The notes: generated from the sequence alone by a model not told the origin. DNA of 64,000 nucleotides from Ariolimax columbianus (GCA_036924085.1 JAVGWX010000004.1:42243793-42307792), one strand, 5' to 3'; positions 49,880-61,215 are shown, numbered from the stretch's first letter. Program-made: numbers and translations.

Positions 49880-50139
49880 AATCCTGGTTTTTTAATCTGT
49901 TAGTGTGGATGCCAGTTAACTAAAAGTTATCCTTTTGTTTTAAAAATTCATCTAGGTAGCTTCTAGAAGGTGCCATCTTGCGTCTTTCTTGATTTGTTTT
50001 TGGACTCGCATTAGACTGTTAGTAGTAAGTTATTGGGGGTTTCTTTCCTGTGGCTAACTAGGCCTGGTGAGGATCTATAGCTGATATATACATTGGTTAT
50101 GAAGCCTTCATATAATATACAACTACAACTGCTCTCCTT

Positions 50140-50400
50140 CTTCTTTGGCATTCATCCTGAAAAGGACATTGTGTCATAGTTTACAGGGAGTTTGCAATAT
50201 CTGCCTCTTTCAGCCAGACACATCTGATTTCAGCTGGCTTTTGTTAGGTACCGGGTTTGTCTTCCCTTTGCAATCCCTATCCTTGGCCAGACTGCACTAG
50301 TGACTGGGGAAGGCGGAATAAGGTCTTGGTCAGCTATGGTTTGCTGACTGCTGTCAGCTCATGCACTGCTGTATCTTAGCCCCTACAACTGCTCAATAAC
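50140..50400 (-). mobile_element. SINE-A' copy
   Basis: Reverse copy with CATCCTGAAAAGGACATTGT, CATAGTTTACAGGGAGTTTG, AATAAGGTCTTGGTCAGCTA and CTGCTGTCAGCTCATGCACT; CTTCTTC tail at its left edge. Confidence 0.65.
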
Positions 50401-50796
50401 TGTACTGGCATTTTCTATCCTGAGGCTTATTTAACATTGGCATTGATGCGATAACAGTAGGTTGCCAATTTGTCTTTGTATTTCTACCATGAAGTGTTCA
50501 ACGTTTACTGTGCAAAGCTATGTCCTTTACTTCTGGCCACATCCATAATGCCAATGTCTTTTATGTGTATTACTATTAGTTTTCTATAATTTAATTGTTC
50601 CTATCATTCATAATTTTTTCAGGGTTTCAACTTTTTGTAGCACAGCTATTTTACATGCAATGTTTTCAAAAGTTTTTTTGCTTTTGCACATAAAATATTT
50701 GTTAACTCTAAATTTTTTAATCTTTGAAAGTACATTTGTCTGCCTGTTAAGTCTTTTTTTTTATTACTTTAAGTTGCAGATTATTTTAACTTAACA

Positions 50797-50845
50797 TATT
50801 TATACTGGTTTAGAAGACTCTACAGAGTCTGTATACAGCCAGTTT
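50797..50845 (-). mobile_element. CR1/L2-like LINE terminal fragment
   Basis: ACTGGTTTAGAAGACTCTAC followed by AGAGTCTGTATACAGCCAG, the same terminus as at 4340 and 13070. Confidence 0.6.
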
Positions 50846-50899
50846 CTTGGAGGGTGGTTTGGAGGCGAGTCAACCATCTTAATAGACTCAAACAATAGA

Positions 50900-51215
50900 C
50901 AATAGACTCAAACACTAGAGTTAAGTAGACCCGCTGCCAGTTAGGCAACATCTCTATCTGCTCTTAACAAACCACCTAGGGAAAAGTACAAATAACTTGC
51001 GTAGATGTTTAACTTGAATTTTGTTCGGGCAGCGAATTTATATTTCCAAATGCCAGGGAATTTTTAACGTGCTCGACACTGAACACAGGAGTCCAATCTC
51101 ACTACCCAGAGATCAGGGGAATTTTTACCAGAACATCCACTGGAAAAGAAAACGTGATTCGAACCCGCTGCCCTTGGCACCTGAGGTGGACACCTTACCT
51201 CGAGGCCACTGAGTC
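50900..51215 (-). mobile_element. SINE-F copy, tRNA-like
   Basis: On the minus strand the head reads AGTGGCCTCGAGGTAAGGTG (A-box region) and GGGTTCGAATCACG (B box), then a body with TTCTGGTAAAAATTCCCCTG. Copies at 30050 and 61440. Confidence 0.75.
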
Positions 51216-51219
51216 ACTG

Positions 51220-51730
51220 GGTTTTTGCTGCATAATTGTGTGAGATTTTTTAAATAACATTTGTACAGCGGTACCTAAACCTTCTTAACTGACATCCACA
51301 CACATCCCACTTACATCTGAAATCCCGAGTACTATTGCACCAGCATAAGGCATGCACAGCGCTTTCTTTTTTGTTCAGTCCTTTCATTACAAGTTTTTCA
51401 ATGAGCATAGACTTTTTAAAAATTGTCTGCATTACTTACTTACTTTCGATATCCTGGGCACTACGTCAGACATCATGTTTCCCCTCAACATGTCTCATCC
51501 ATATTGCATGTTTCCAGAAGGTTTGGGCAGATCATCAGGTAGTCTAGATCTTGTGCTGAGAGTCCTTCAATGTCGAATGAAATCATGAGAGCTGATTTAT
51601 GATCCATGATGCTTTGGTAGTGAAAGGATTGGCTGACTGAAAAGCCATTTTTAGGGAAGGCCCAGTTGTTGTGTTAATTACAATCTACTTGGAGGCCCCT
51701 TTGACCCCTTTATTTTTGTGATATTGTTTT
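51220..51730. other. No gene recognised
   Basis: Several open frames of 60-78 codons overlap on both strands with no recognisable domain. Confidence 0.35.
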
Positions 51731-51736
51731 GGTATG

Positions 51737-51860
51737 TACTTGTCACATAAATATGGTGATACAGCTAAGAAAAAAAATAAGGCTATCAGTTTGCAAAAAA
51801 AGCTTGATCTATTAAAACATACTGAACAACGAATGTCCCATGCTGATATAGACACCAATG
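51737..51860 (+). pseudogene. Possible pogo/CENP-B-type helix-turn-helix fragment
   Basis: KKNKAISLQKKLDLLKHTEQ followed by RMSHADI resembles the N-terminal DNA-binding segment of Tigger/pogo transposases (SLxxKLxILKxxExGxS). Only about 35 residues match, and no DDE domain follows. Confidence 0.4.
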
Positions 51861-51869
51861 CATTCAACT

Positions 51870-52400
51870 TTCTTGCATTCCTTATTTCAAGAAGAAACCT
51901 CTACAACCAACATTGGTCATCCGTCCCCCTAACCCCTCAAATTCTAAGTATCAACCCCAGCCCCTTTTTTATAATAATCTAAGACACCATCTAAAAAAAT
52001 AATGGTGTTGTTTAATGTTTCTGATGATTCTGAGGTAGAATTTTGTCCTGACGACTTTCTTTAATAAATCATCAACAATAAAATATATAAATATATCAGA
52101 TAAGATTTGATTTTATAATGTTTGTAACCTTCCACTTATCAATCATCATCTATCAAATATATATCTGCCTAAATCCCCATCCTTAGTTTTTGTGCGCATT
52201 CGTAAACGTTATACAGTGCATTATTTGGATATTTCAATGGCCTAAATGCATTTATATGCTAAATAAAGGATATGTTTTGACTTATCTATTTTTACCTATG
52301 TTTGAGCTCTGGTCGCTAACCGAATGTAAGACCAAGGTATTGCTGGAAAACATTTGTGTCAATTCACATTTGTTGGTTGTGTATTATTATTTATGTTGTT
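51870..52400. other. No gene recognised
   Basis: AT-rich; no motif seen. Confidence 0.4.
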
Positions 52401-52404
52401 GTTA

Positions 52405-52690
52405 AATACCCACCCTGAAAAGGGTGTTAAGTGGCAGGTTACAGTAGCTTTCCTCACATCCCGAGCAAGGTGGACCTAACTCCAGGTGGTTGATCCATGT
52501 TTGACTTTATCTACGTGTCACTTACTACTATGAGGATCACGTCAATCTCCCATCTCGCTAGCCAAGCTGACATGAAAGCAGCCCATTTCCAGGGATACCT
52601 GCGTGGAAGTGAGAGTGAGATGGAGGTCTTGGCCAGTATATTTTCCTGACTAACATGTCCAATTAATATGTTGTACCTGACAGGAAGTAA
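52405..52690 (-). repeat. SINE-E-like repeat
   Basis: Reverse copy with GTTAAGTGGCAGGTTACAGT, CATCCCGAGCAAGG, CAGCCCATTTCCAGG, CTTGGCCAGTATATTTTCCT and the ATGTTGTACCTGACAGG end. Confidence 0.65.
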
Positions 52691-53355
52691 GTCTCCTCTT
52701 CCCTGTTGTTATATGTATATTTGTCACCCGTGTGCTACAGGGCCCAAAAGGGAAACACAGAATAGTAACACTGTAACCTGCCATGCTTGTCTTAAGAAGT
52801 GACTACGGCGTGCTGAGTATATAACTGACTATTCCATCTTGTAGAAACTATAAGCCACAAGAAAAGGAAATGAAGACCAACTAAAAGCCAAGTCAATATG
52901 ATGTTTACAGACATTTTGTTCAGCTTAAAGATTAACTTCATAAAGTTTGTTCAATTTTTTGGTCTAGATTAAGCAACAGGTTTGAAACACTTGATACCAA
53001 CAGTGTATCACTTAGAAGTAATGAAGAAGTCAAATATGTATTGTTAGAACAATGTATTATTATATTATCTATGGCAATGCTTTAGATGTGAAATTTTACT
53101 GAGATGAAATCAGTTTTTTTAATAAATATCTGACCTGTATATTGGACTGTTTAGAATTGTGCTTTTCGTTGACCCTATTTTGTGTGTATTTGTGTTCAAA
53201 TGTAGGATCTTTGAATTTGGACATTGTGTTGGAAAGTGTAGCTGTTGGATTTAGAATGGTAGATGAGTAAATCTGTGTATAATCTGATTTATTTGTATGT
53301 ATATAGAAGTATATGGTTATACTACTAAAAATAAAATAAGTTTATAAACATATTT
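52690..53355. other. No gene recognised
   Basis: AT-rich with no clear motif. Confidence 0.4.
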
Positions 53356-53357
53356 TG

Positions 53358-53590
53358 AAGGGGACGGCGTGGGCTAATGGTTAAGTGACACGGCTCACAA
53401 ACCGAAGGTGCTGGGTTTGATCCCCATCATAGCCGTTACCCCGGGGAAGCAAACCCTTAGAAAATGCAGGAGGAAGCAAACCCTTACATAAAATGCATGC
53501 AGAAGTCGGATGCACTGGGCTGACAGGCGCAGAATAAAAACTATAGTGCAACGCACACCGCCTTGGGAAATATAGAAAAAAGGCGAACGC
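53358..53590 (+). mobile_element. SINE-G copy
   Basis: GGCTAATGGTTAAGTGACAC, then GGTTTGATCCCCATCATAGC and GTTACCCCGGGGAAGCAAAC, as at 43036 but with a B-box change (GGTTTGATCCC). Confidence 0.8.
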
Positions 53591-53639
53591 ATAAAAATTT
53601 TTAAAAAGTAAACATCTTTAAAGCATTGTTTTTGTTGTT

Positions 53640-53815
53640 CAAATTTGCTCTTGACATTTCTTTGGTAGCGTGTTACAGTGGCTCTTCTTACATCCCAAGG
53701 CGTACTTGAAAAGTTGCACTGTGGTCCTCCTGGCTGTAGTGCAATATGGGGGCTCCTCAGTAAGCTCACCACTATAGAGATCACGGCATCAATCCCACTT
53801 TGTTATGCCATGAGA
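53640..53815 (-). repeat. SINE-E-like repeat, partial
   Basis: TGTTACAGTGGCTCTTCTTA, CATCCCAAGGCG and AGATCACGGCATCAATCCCA follow the order of other reverse copies. Confidence 0.5.
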
Positions 53816-53819
53816 GAGA

Positions 53820-54640
53820 CTATTGCACAAAAAAAGGTTATTTATTAACATTCAAAAGGATCAAGCCATCTTGTTTTGACATGGGAAGAGTTTGAACAAA
53901 ACAGAAAATAGTTTGTAGAATCGACATCATTGCATCTAGGCACACCCATATGTGCTCACTCCGTTGCATTGCTGAAAGTGCCAATGACAGAGCAAGACTT
54001 TCTCTGGTGTTCAGTTTAGAGCTGGGTCGACTGGAAGAATTGGTCATACCATGAAAAAATCCACGACATGTCTGGTCTGTAAAACTGAGCACAATGTGAT
54101 TCGAACCTAGTATGTTAAGGTTGTAAGCCAATCTCACAATCCCTACAACAGTGAATCTCCCAAGGGTTCAAACATACTGAGGCAGGATTCAAAATTATTA
54201 GTAAAGAAGATGCAAAATTAAAGGCTCATCCAAAACAGACTCTATCGACTGTGATAAAATACTCTGCCACCAGTCCAGTAAAAGAGACACAGGACAACAA
54301 AGAAAGAATATAATAGATAGTTCTACATCACAGCATGGAACAGAGCCAACAACAGGTTTGATAAATAATATGATTGGCATTAAGTTGTGCAGAGACATGA
54401 CCACAGATACCAACCATCATGGCACATGAAGAAGAAGAATAGGCTGTTACAGTGCTTTTGTATTTTGAAAGATATCATATAGACTTCAAGTCTGTAATTG
54501 TGTATAAATGAGAGGGAATATTGGACAGTACTTATTTTTAAAATCCGTGTAATGGGTTTCAATAGTAGTTTTGACGTGTGAAAATGACTGTTCAATTTAG
54601 TTTGCATGAGGGCAAATCAGTAAATAGGTCACAAATGGAT
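53820..54640. other. No gene recognised
   Basis: Short frames only. A GAAGAAGAAG run at 54426-54437 could mark another GAA-tailed retroelement end. Confidence 0.35.
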
Positions 54641-54654
54641 ATTTTTTAAAAACT

Positions 54655-55255
54655 AAATGAGATATGACCTAGAAAACCATTTATTATTGCACTCACATTT
54701 TCCCTGTTTTTCCACATAATTTCCACCAAACTTGATACACTTATCCCACTGCTTTATCAGTGCACCAAATCCTGCAGCATAGAAGTCTTCGGTTTGCTGT
54801 CTCAGCCACCAACACCTGCAGCATAGAAGTCTTCGGTTTGCTGTCCCAGCCACATTTTCACTTCACTATCATCTTTTCGTCATTTGAAAAACATCTCCCG
54901 TCAAGGTGGGGTTTTAGTGTGCCAAACAGGCGAAAATGCTCAGTGCTTAGTCAGTCTGTAATGTGGATGTTCAAAAGGTTGCCACCCTAGTCAGTTCACT
55001 TTCTCCTACGTTAATTGAGCCGAATGTGGCATTCTGAACAGGACGACCAGGTCGGGTTTCAATAGCAATTTTGTAACATCCTTGAGAGCATTTATTGATT
55101 CAGTTATGCATCGCTTTACATGACAAACACAATTTGCAGCAAACAGGAGGCATTTCCTTATGAATAACTTTTGCAGAAAGTACTTTTGCCCCCAAAAATG
55201 TACAATAGCACATTGTTCTTTGATTGTACACTCTGTGAACACAGACACCATTTTT
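54655..55255 (-). pseudogene. mariner-like transposase relic
   Basis: The minus strand holds an N-terminal block at 55090-55255 (FTECTIKEQCAIVHF, KVIHKEMPPVCCKLCLSCKA and AMHN in shifted frames) and a C-terminal block at 54653-54800 (EDFYAAGFGALIKQWDKCIK then FGGNYVEKQG). Both match mariner-type DD34D transposases. The catalytic middle is missing or scrambled. The EDFYAAG coding segment is duplicated. Confidence 0.75.
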
Positions 55256-55269
55256 TAAATGAGTTGACC

Positions 55270-55600
55270 TTATACATGTAAAACCTAGCGTCTGCTTCCT
55301 ACAATAATTGCAAAACTGGATGTTGGTGCAACTGATGACACCTGTAGAAAATATTTTTCTACTATCATATATCAATATGTAACATACTTATTGATTTGCC
55401 CTTGTAATATATTTCAGTGGAGAAAAGAAAGCCAGGTCATGCTTGGTACATGATATTTTCTGGTATTTTATTCATTTGTAATGTTGAATTTTGACTTCAT
55501 AATTGTTGCATTTAATTATGGTTAGATTTTTTGCTGCATTCATTTTATGCAGACATTGTACTATAGTTATGCTATGGAAACTTCAAAGCCAATTTTTAAA
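55270..55600. other. No gene recognised
   Basis: AT-rich; may include flanks of the mariner relic. Confidence 0.35.
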
Positions 55601-55899
55601 TCATATATTCTCTTACTAACTGACTTACTTACTTTTTCATCCACTTCAGCCGTTAAACATCAGGGGGGATTCAACTCACCTTCTTTGAGCCAAGTGTGTT
55701 GTGTCTGTTGTTGTAGGACTGTGTTTTATGATTTCTGTTATTTAATAGTCCATATCACACACTGCCTTCCTTGTGTTGTAAGCATGCAGTGGTAGTTGAT
55801 CAGGTTGCATTCTCATGAGATAACCGAAATATCATATTTTCTATCTTGAAATGTATTCAGCACAGAGGGTAAGCCACCATATTTCTAGTATCCTTTTTT

Positions 55900-55904
<5 letters not shown>

Positions 55905-55939
<35 letters not shown>
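55905..55939. repeat. (TC)n microsatellite
   Basis: TC run of about 35 bp. Confidence 0.95.
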
Positions 55940-55945
<6 letters not shown>

Positions 55946-56481
55946 GTCTCTCCTGGTTAACACTAATGAATTTTCTTAGACATGCAAGTTCACACTTAAT
56001 TTTTCTTTTCCGTACCTTGGATAAATACAAAGTTTAAATTGGTAGCACAGAGATGGTATAAATATACTGTTTTATCAGTTGCTCTGTTGCCAAGTGGGTG
56101 TTTAGACAGTGGTGACAGTTGATAAGTTACAGCAGAGACTTTCTGACATCTAGTTTCAATTTCTCAACTAAATGAGGCACTTGGAGGTCACGTAGGTAGT
56201 CAAGATAGGGGACAGAACGATTACCAACCTTCGTTTTGCAGATGACATCGACGGATGGACAGAGTGGAACTTCGGGAATGGATCGGAAGGCTCGATGAAA
56301 TAGCTCTTGACTATGGTATGGAGACTAATGCTGGAAAGGCAAAATTAATGACCAACAATGCAGGGGGCTTTAACAGTGGGGTAAAACCTAATGGCCCAAA
56401 ATTTTAAGTGGTCGACAGTTTTAAATATCTGGGTTCGATTGTTAGTGATGAAGGATCAAAATGCGAAGTGTTGGCCAGAAT

Positions 56482-56492
56482 ACACAGACAAT
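56482..56492. repeat. Left TSD of SINE
   Basis: ACACAGACAAT, identical to 56820-56830. Confidence 0.88.
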
Positions 56493-56819
56493 GTGGGGGT
56501 CGCTGTAGTCCAGAGGTTAAGGCACTTGCCTCTCACAGTAATGAACGGAAACTATGGGTAATTTAATCCCGCAAGTTTCAAGCGACCCCTGGTCTCATGG
56601 GAGGTAAGACCAGAGTGCCTGTATCCTGAGTTACCTCCAGTCGTCTCAACCAATAGTCTTGCCACTGATCCAAAATAACTCGGAATAAGAGTGAGATTGA
56701 TGACCGGCGTATATTCTTCCTCACTATAATCCAAATACAGCGCACATCACATTATTAAGACAAAGCCGTCTGATGTTGTGGCCATCATCGCTTCGCGATG
56801 GGCAATAACCAACTAACTA
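56493..56819 (+). mobile_element. tRNA-like SINE with AACT tail
   Basis: The head GTCGCTGTAGTCCAGAGGTT and AAGGCACTTGCCTCTCACAG is tRNA-like. The B box is poor. The body includes GAGGTAAGACCAGAGTGCCT, and the tail is AACCAACTAACTAA. A perfect 11-nt TSD flanks it. It sits in the RT tail of LINE-B. Confidence 0.82.
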
Positions 56820-56830
56820 ACACAGACAAT
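56820..56830. repeat. Right TSD of SINE
   Basis: ACACAGACAAT, identical to 56482-56492. Confidence 0.88.
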
Positions 56831-58556
56831 AGCAACGCTTGCACGGCTCAACAAAATCTGGCAAGATAAACATTTAGCCACATGCACGAAGATCAGATTA
56901 ATGCGTACATTGGTCCTGTTAATATTTCTCTATGCTTGTGAGACATGGACAATTACGGCTGACCTGCAGCAGAGGATACAGGTCTTGGAGATGAAATGTT
57001 TCCGAAGACTTCTAAACGTCACGTACTAAGGCCGAGTTACAAATGAGGACATACGAGAAAGAATTGCAACAGGTCCTTTTGAAGAACTCTTGGCAACTGT
57101 CAGAAGAAGGACATTTGCTTGGTACAGGCACATATCGAGATCAAATAGTCTTGCAAATATGATCCTGCACGGAAAGGTGCAAGGCAGACAACGAAGAGGT
57201 CATCCCAAAAAGAGATGGGAGGACAACATAAAAGAATGAACCAATCTCTGACGACGAGAGGAGGCACAAACAATGGCTACTGACAGAAAGATGGCATGTG
57301 GTTATGAGGATGTCTTCATGTGTGCCCTAATGACCTCATCAGTTACAGGTTGACCTAACCTGACCTGATCAAGTCTTCCGTCATCTGTGAAAAATACTTT
57401 CAAGATATTTAACCTCTTGAGCTTGTTTAGGTTTGATATTGTTTACACTTATATCTAGTAGACCTGATGTTCTGTTCACCCTCATAGTTTTTATCTTCAA
57501 TGTGCTAATCTTCATATTTATCTCACAAGCTGGGCCAAGCACATTCATATAATTTGCAGTCTTCTTCATCTTTGTACATTTTTGGTTGTCAGCTAAAAGT
57601 AGTTCATGTTTTGTGTTACGCTCTACTTCTGGTGTTGCAATTTGACTTGCTTCTGTTATATGGTCCAGATAAATGTTGAAGAGCAATTGTAAAAGCACAT
57701 ATCCTTTTTGTACTTTTGTGGATATTTCAGAACTTGTGATTCCAGCAACTGTTCTTATTACATTTTACTCCAATGGTGCAACAATATCACATTATGTAAT
57801 AGTTGACTTTGTATTCCATAGTCCTTTAATATTGTGCAGAGTTTATTCCTATCTACTCCATCAAAATCTTTCACCTGATCAATAAACATAAATAAATGCA
57901 TGTCATGTTATATTGTTCTCTTGTTTTATTGTCTTAAGGTGAATGAGACATCAGCACATCCCATTCCTTAACAGAATTCAAATTGAGCTCTACTCAACAG
58001 AGGTTCAACAATTGATTTATTCTTCTATCAAGTATTTTTGCACACATTTTTCCTTTATTACCTTATTTCTTCCACATTGGTGTTATTGTAGTTTGTTGCC
58101 AATAATCTGGTACACTTATTCTTTATTTCCATGTTTTTTGTAAAGATTCTCTCTATCCTCTTTATACTTGTCTTCCCACAAGCTTGAATTGCTTAAATTG
58201 TTATACCATCCATACCTGGTGACTTGTTTCTTGGGATGCTCTTATAGCTCTATTGAATCAATATATCAGGTCCTATACGATCCTTGTTTCTTAGGATAAA
58301 AATTGATTGTCCCTGAGTGCCTGTTTTGATGAAAAGTTCTTAGAAGTATTCTTTCTATCATTGTTGCCTTATATACTCATTAAACATTTGGCATCTGTTT
58401 TTGTAATTGTTGATTGCAGTATGATTGAAGCTTTCATACATTTATAAAAAATCTCTTGGGTGATTTAAACATATTGATATTTGTTGTTCTCCATATTTAT
58501 CTTATGATTATTCTTTAATGATTTTTTATTAAAATGTTGCCAAACAAAATATCATT

Positions 58557-58790
58557 TTGAGATTAAAAGAACACCAACTGATTAGAAAGGAACATCCCAC
58601 GTATCTTGAAGTCACACTTGACCGACAATTCAGCCTCAAACATCACACCCAGAATGTTAAGAATAAAGCTGTGAGATTTCTACATCTGTTGAAGGGGCTT
58701 GCTGGTATATCATGGGGATCATGGTACAAAAGATACTTTGATAGGCTTATACCTTGGTTATGTGCGCTCAGCAATAGAATATAATAGTGC
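58557..58790 (+). pseudogene. Jockey-like RT thumb fragment
   Basis: HPTYLEVTLDRQFSLKHHTQ then AVRFLHLLKGLAGISWGSW matches the YLGVxLDRxLxWxxH...L..LaG.sWG region that follows the RT palm in jockey/I-type LINEs. Nothing else of the element is clear. Confidence 0.65.
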
Positions 58791-58799
58791 GCTTCTAAC

Positions 58800-59500
58800 A
58801 ACTTGTTAAAAATTAAACTTGTAATCCCTGGACATGGCAAATAGTTTGTTTTCAAAATAAAATAAATGAATATTAAACAAATTGAGGTAAAATTGCGGTC
58901 TAACTATCATAAGACACACAATTAAACTATCTATGACATGAAGTATTCATATTTAAAATATATATTAGTGTGAAGCTTTAAATGTCATTAACATGGAAGG
59001 CAAAATAGGACCCCAAAAAAATTATTATTATGCTCACAATGTACTGGGTATTTTTACTTTAAATCCCTGAATATACTTACCAGTCCTTGACTTCTGTGTC
59101 CCAGTCAAAGTCTGAATCAGATGTGTATTGACCCTATTCTTTAATGTTATCTACCTGTCGGAAATAACTCTGTGGTAAACAACAGATTAAGCATGCACAA
59201 ATCTTCAGCCATTGTGTCGATGACATAAAAATCCTTAAACTAAATGACAGAATGTAATAAAGTTGGTTCAGAAGTCGACATCGGATGGAAATGGATGTCT
59301 TCCGGCTGGCCAGTTCTGGATGATACAAACTGAAAAGGGTTAATATATAATAAATTTGATATGTTCCACCTGTACCATTTTTTTATGACTTTTTCGGTGT
59401 TGGAAGACAATGTTTATTATTATTAGACCATGCTTACAACATAGATTTATAATTCTTTTCCATTGCTGTTTCACTTTGAAAAGGCGTCACTGATGCAGTG
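58800..59500. other. No gene recognised
   Basis: AT-rich; probably the inside of LINE-D decay. Confidence 0.35.
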
Positions 59501-59697
59501 TTCATGTGATGGCCTTTTTTTTTCCCTTGTTCTTCCATTAAAATCATCCATTATGATCAGATCATCCTTCTCAAAAACCCTAATGATAACATCTTAAAGA
59601 CACTCAAAGAAATATCTTGTTTCTTCCTCATTATTGTTGTCATTGCATGTGGTGAAATACCTGGATCATTGTTATTTTGTAACTAAACTGTTAAAAT

Positions 59698-60005
59698 AAG
59701 AAATGGTGTCATCAAATAGGGAACAGTGTCTTCATATAGGAAATGGTGTCTGTCTTCATATAGGAAACAGTGTCATCATATTCGAAAACGGTGTCTTCAA
59801 ATAGGAAACGGTGTCATCATATTGGAAATGGTGTCTTCATATAGGAAACAGTGTCATCATATTGGAAATGGTGTCTTCAAATAGGAAACGGTGTAATTAA
59901 ATAATAAACGGTGTCATCATATAATAAACGGTGCCATCATATAGGAAATGGTGTAATTAAATAATAAACAGTGTCATCATATAAGAAACGGTGTCCATAT
60001 AGGAA
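59698..60005. repeat. Minisatellite, about 20 bp x 15
   Basis: Units such as GGTGTCATCATATAGGAAAC and GGTGTCTTCATATAGGAAAT alternate (ATC and TTC variants). A SINE-A tail starts at its right edge. Confidence 0.92.
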
Positions 60006-60007
60006 AC

Positions 60008-60270
60008 ATCTTCTTCGTCGTTCGTTCTCAATCTCCCATTACCAAGCCCTCAAAAGGGCTTTACAAGTAGCAGGATTTCGTCAGGAGAACTGAATGTGTT
60101 GTGTCATAGTTTACAGTTTGACTGCAGTATTTGCACCTTTCAGTCTCATATCAGACTTCTGCAGGCATTTTTGAGTACCTGGTTAGCCTTCCTTCTTTGA
60201 TCCATTCTCCTTAGCCAGTCTGCTCTGTTGCAGCCTGTTATCCAGGATCACACACATGGTGGTGTAGGAT
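60008..60270 (-). mobile_element. SINE-A copy
   Basis: Reverse copy with CTTCTTCGTCGTTCGTTCTC, ATCTCCCATTACCAAGCCCT, TTTGCACCTTTCAGTCTCAT and CAGCCTGTTATCCAGGATCA. The 5' part is missing. Confidence 0.8.
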
Positions 60271-60483
60271 TAGGAGGGCCACATTATATATTTTCACAGA
60301 TTAACATAAGAAAATTTTATCTTTATTGGGCAATCCGTATGGTATTCATTCAGAGCAAAAGATAAAAGTGACAATTACTTAGAAAAGATGCCATATACAC
60401 TGGAAAATTACATACAAGTAAAAATGTTAAACCATAGCCAATGCTCTAATGAAAGATAAGAACAGCAAGCTATTAATGTTTAA

Positions 60484-61215
60484 TTAATTTTTACTTACTG
60501 TAGCTTTACTAATGTTTAACTGAAATGAGAATTTGCTCAAAAACTTGGCACACAATATACTGACAGTTTTTGTACTTATTTTGAAGATGCCCACTCCAAT
60601 TATTGTGCTATGCACTGATGCAAATTCCTGGGGGACATTAATTTCACTGTCGATGCCACGGATGAACACTAGCATTTGTGAAGTGTTAAGACACATCAAG
60701 TGCGAGATAATACCACTGACAAATTCTTGTTGTATCTGCAATTTGATGAACTATATTGCTTCCTATATCCTCAATTATGCAAGCAACAGTATTTGCTGCA
60801 AGGCTAACGATTTTTAACAGATTTGCTTTTTCTGATCATAACTCTCCCACTGCTTCCATCAGACACTCTTTAGTTAGATCTCCGTTGGTGAATGGCTTGT
60901 CACTTTTAACCAAATCAGAAGCGGCTCTGTACCTGCCCCTGATTATAGCTTTATTTTCTGATCTTTTCTTCAAAAATAAGTTTGTTGAGAAAGCAAACTG
61001 ATTAGCATTGATTGCAATTGTTCCATATGCTTTTTTCTTTAGAATAACGTAATCCATTTCTTTTCCTATAGTGCCAATGTACACAGTACTCCTTCAAAAC
61101 AGGTTGAGTGTCATTGTATATAACACACAGAACTTTGTCATCTGCTTCCACAACGAAGTATGTTATGCTTTATTCATCATTAAACACGCGGCTCTTACTG
61201 TCCATCGTTCTTTTC
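60484..61215 (-). pseudogene. hAT transposase relic, GTF2IRD2/ZBED-like
   Basis: Minus-strand blocks in order: LCVIYNDTQPVLKEYCVHWH (zinc-finger-like CxxC-VLKEYNxRRHY pattern), KSDKPFTNGDLTKECLMEAV, then LVFIRGIDSEINVPQEFASV and HSTIIG. These match the N-terminal half of the transposase-like proteins GTF2IRD2 and ZBED/SCAND3 relatives (IAK..KPFT.GE..K.C, FIRGVD..F.VTEELA.V.S..GT). Stops and shifts abound; it is not functional. Confidence 0.7.

Larger units (their letters stand above)
56176..57363 (+). mobile_element. LINE-B plus-strand copy, 3' part
   Basis: RT tail in broken frames: LRFADDIDGW near 56230-56260, GMETNAGKAKLMTNNAGGF, YLGSIVSDEGSKCEVLARI, then after a SINE, LRLMRTLVLLIFLYACETWT and the 3' end with CCTAACCTGACCTGATC. 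It is inserted in LINE-D; the SINE at 56493 is inserted in it. Confidence 0.8.
55650..59690 (-). mobile_element. LINE-D relic, interrupted by LINE-B
   Basis: Minus-strand LINE remains in two blocks: 3' region 55650-56170 (matching 19262-20300) and body 57365-59690. The frame at 57381-57698 reads LLFNIYLDHITEASQIATPE and LLLADNQKCTKMKKTANYMN (RT end). Near 59530-59580 an endonuclease-like DDLIIMDDFNGRTRE is visible. It is heavily decayed. The jockey-like fragment at 58557 lies within its span. Confidence 0.6.
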
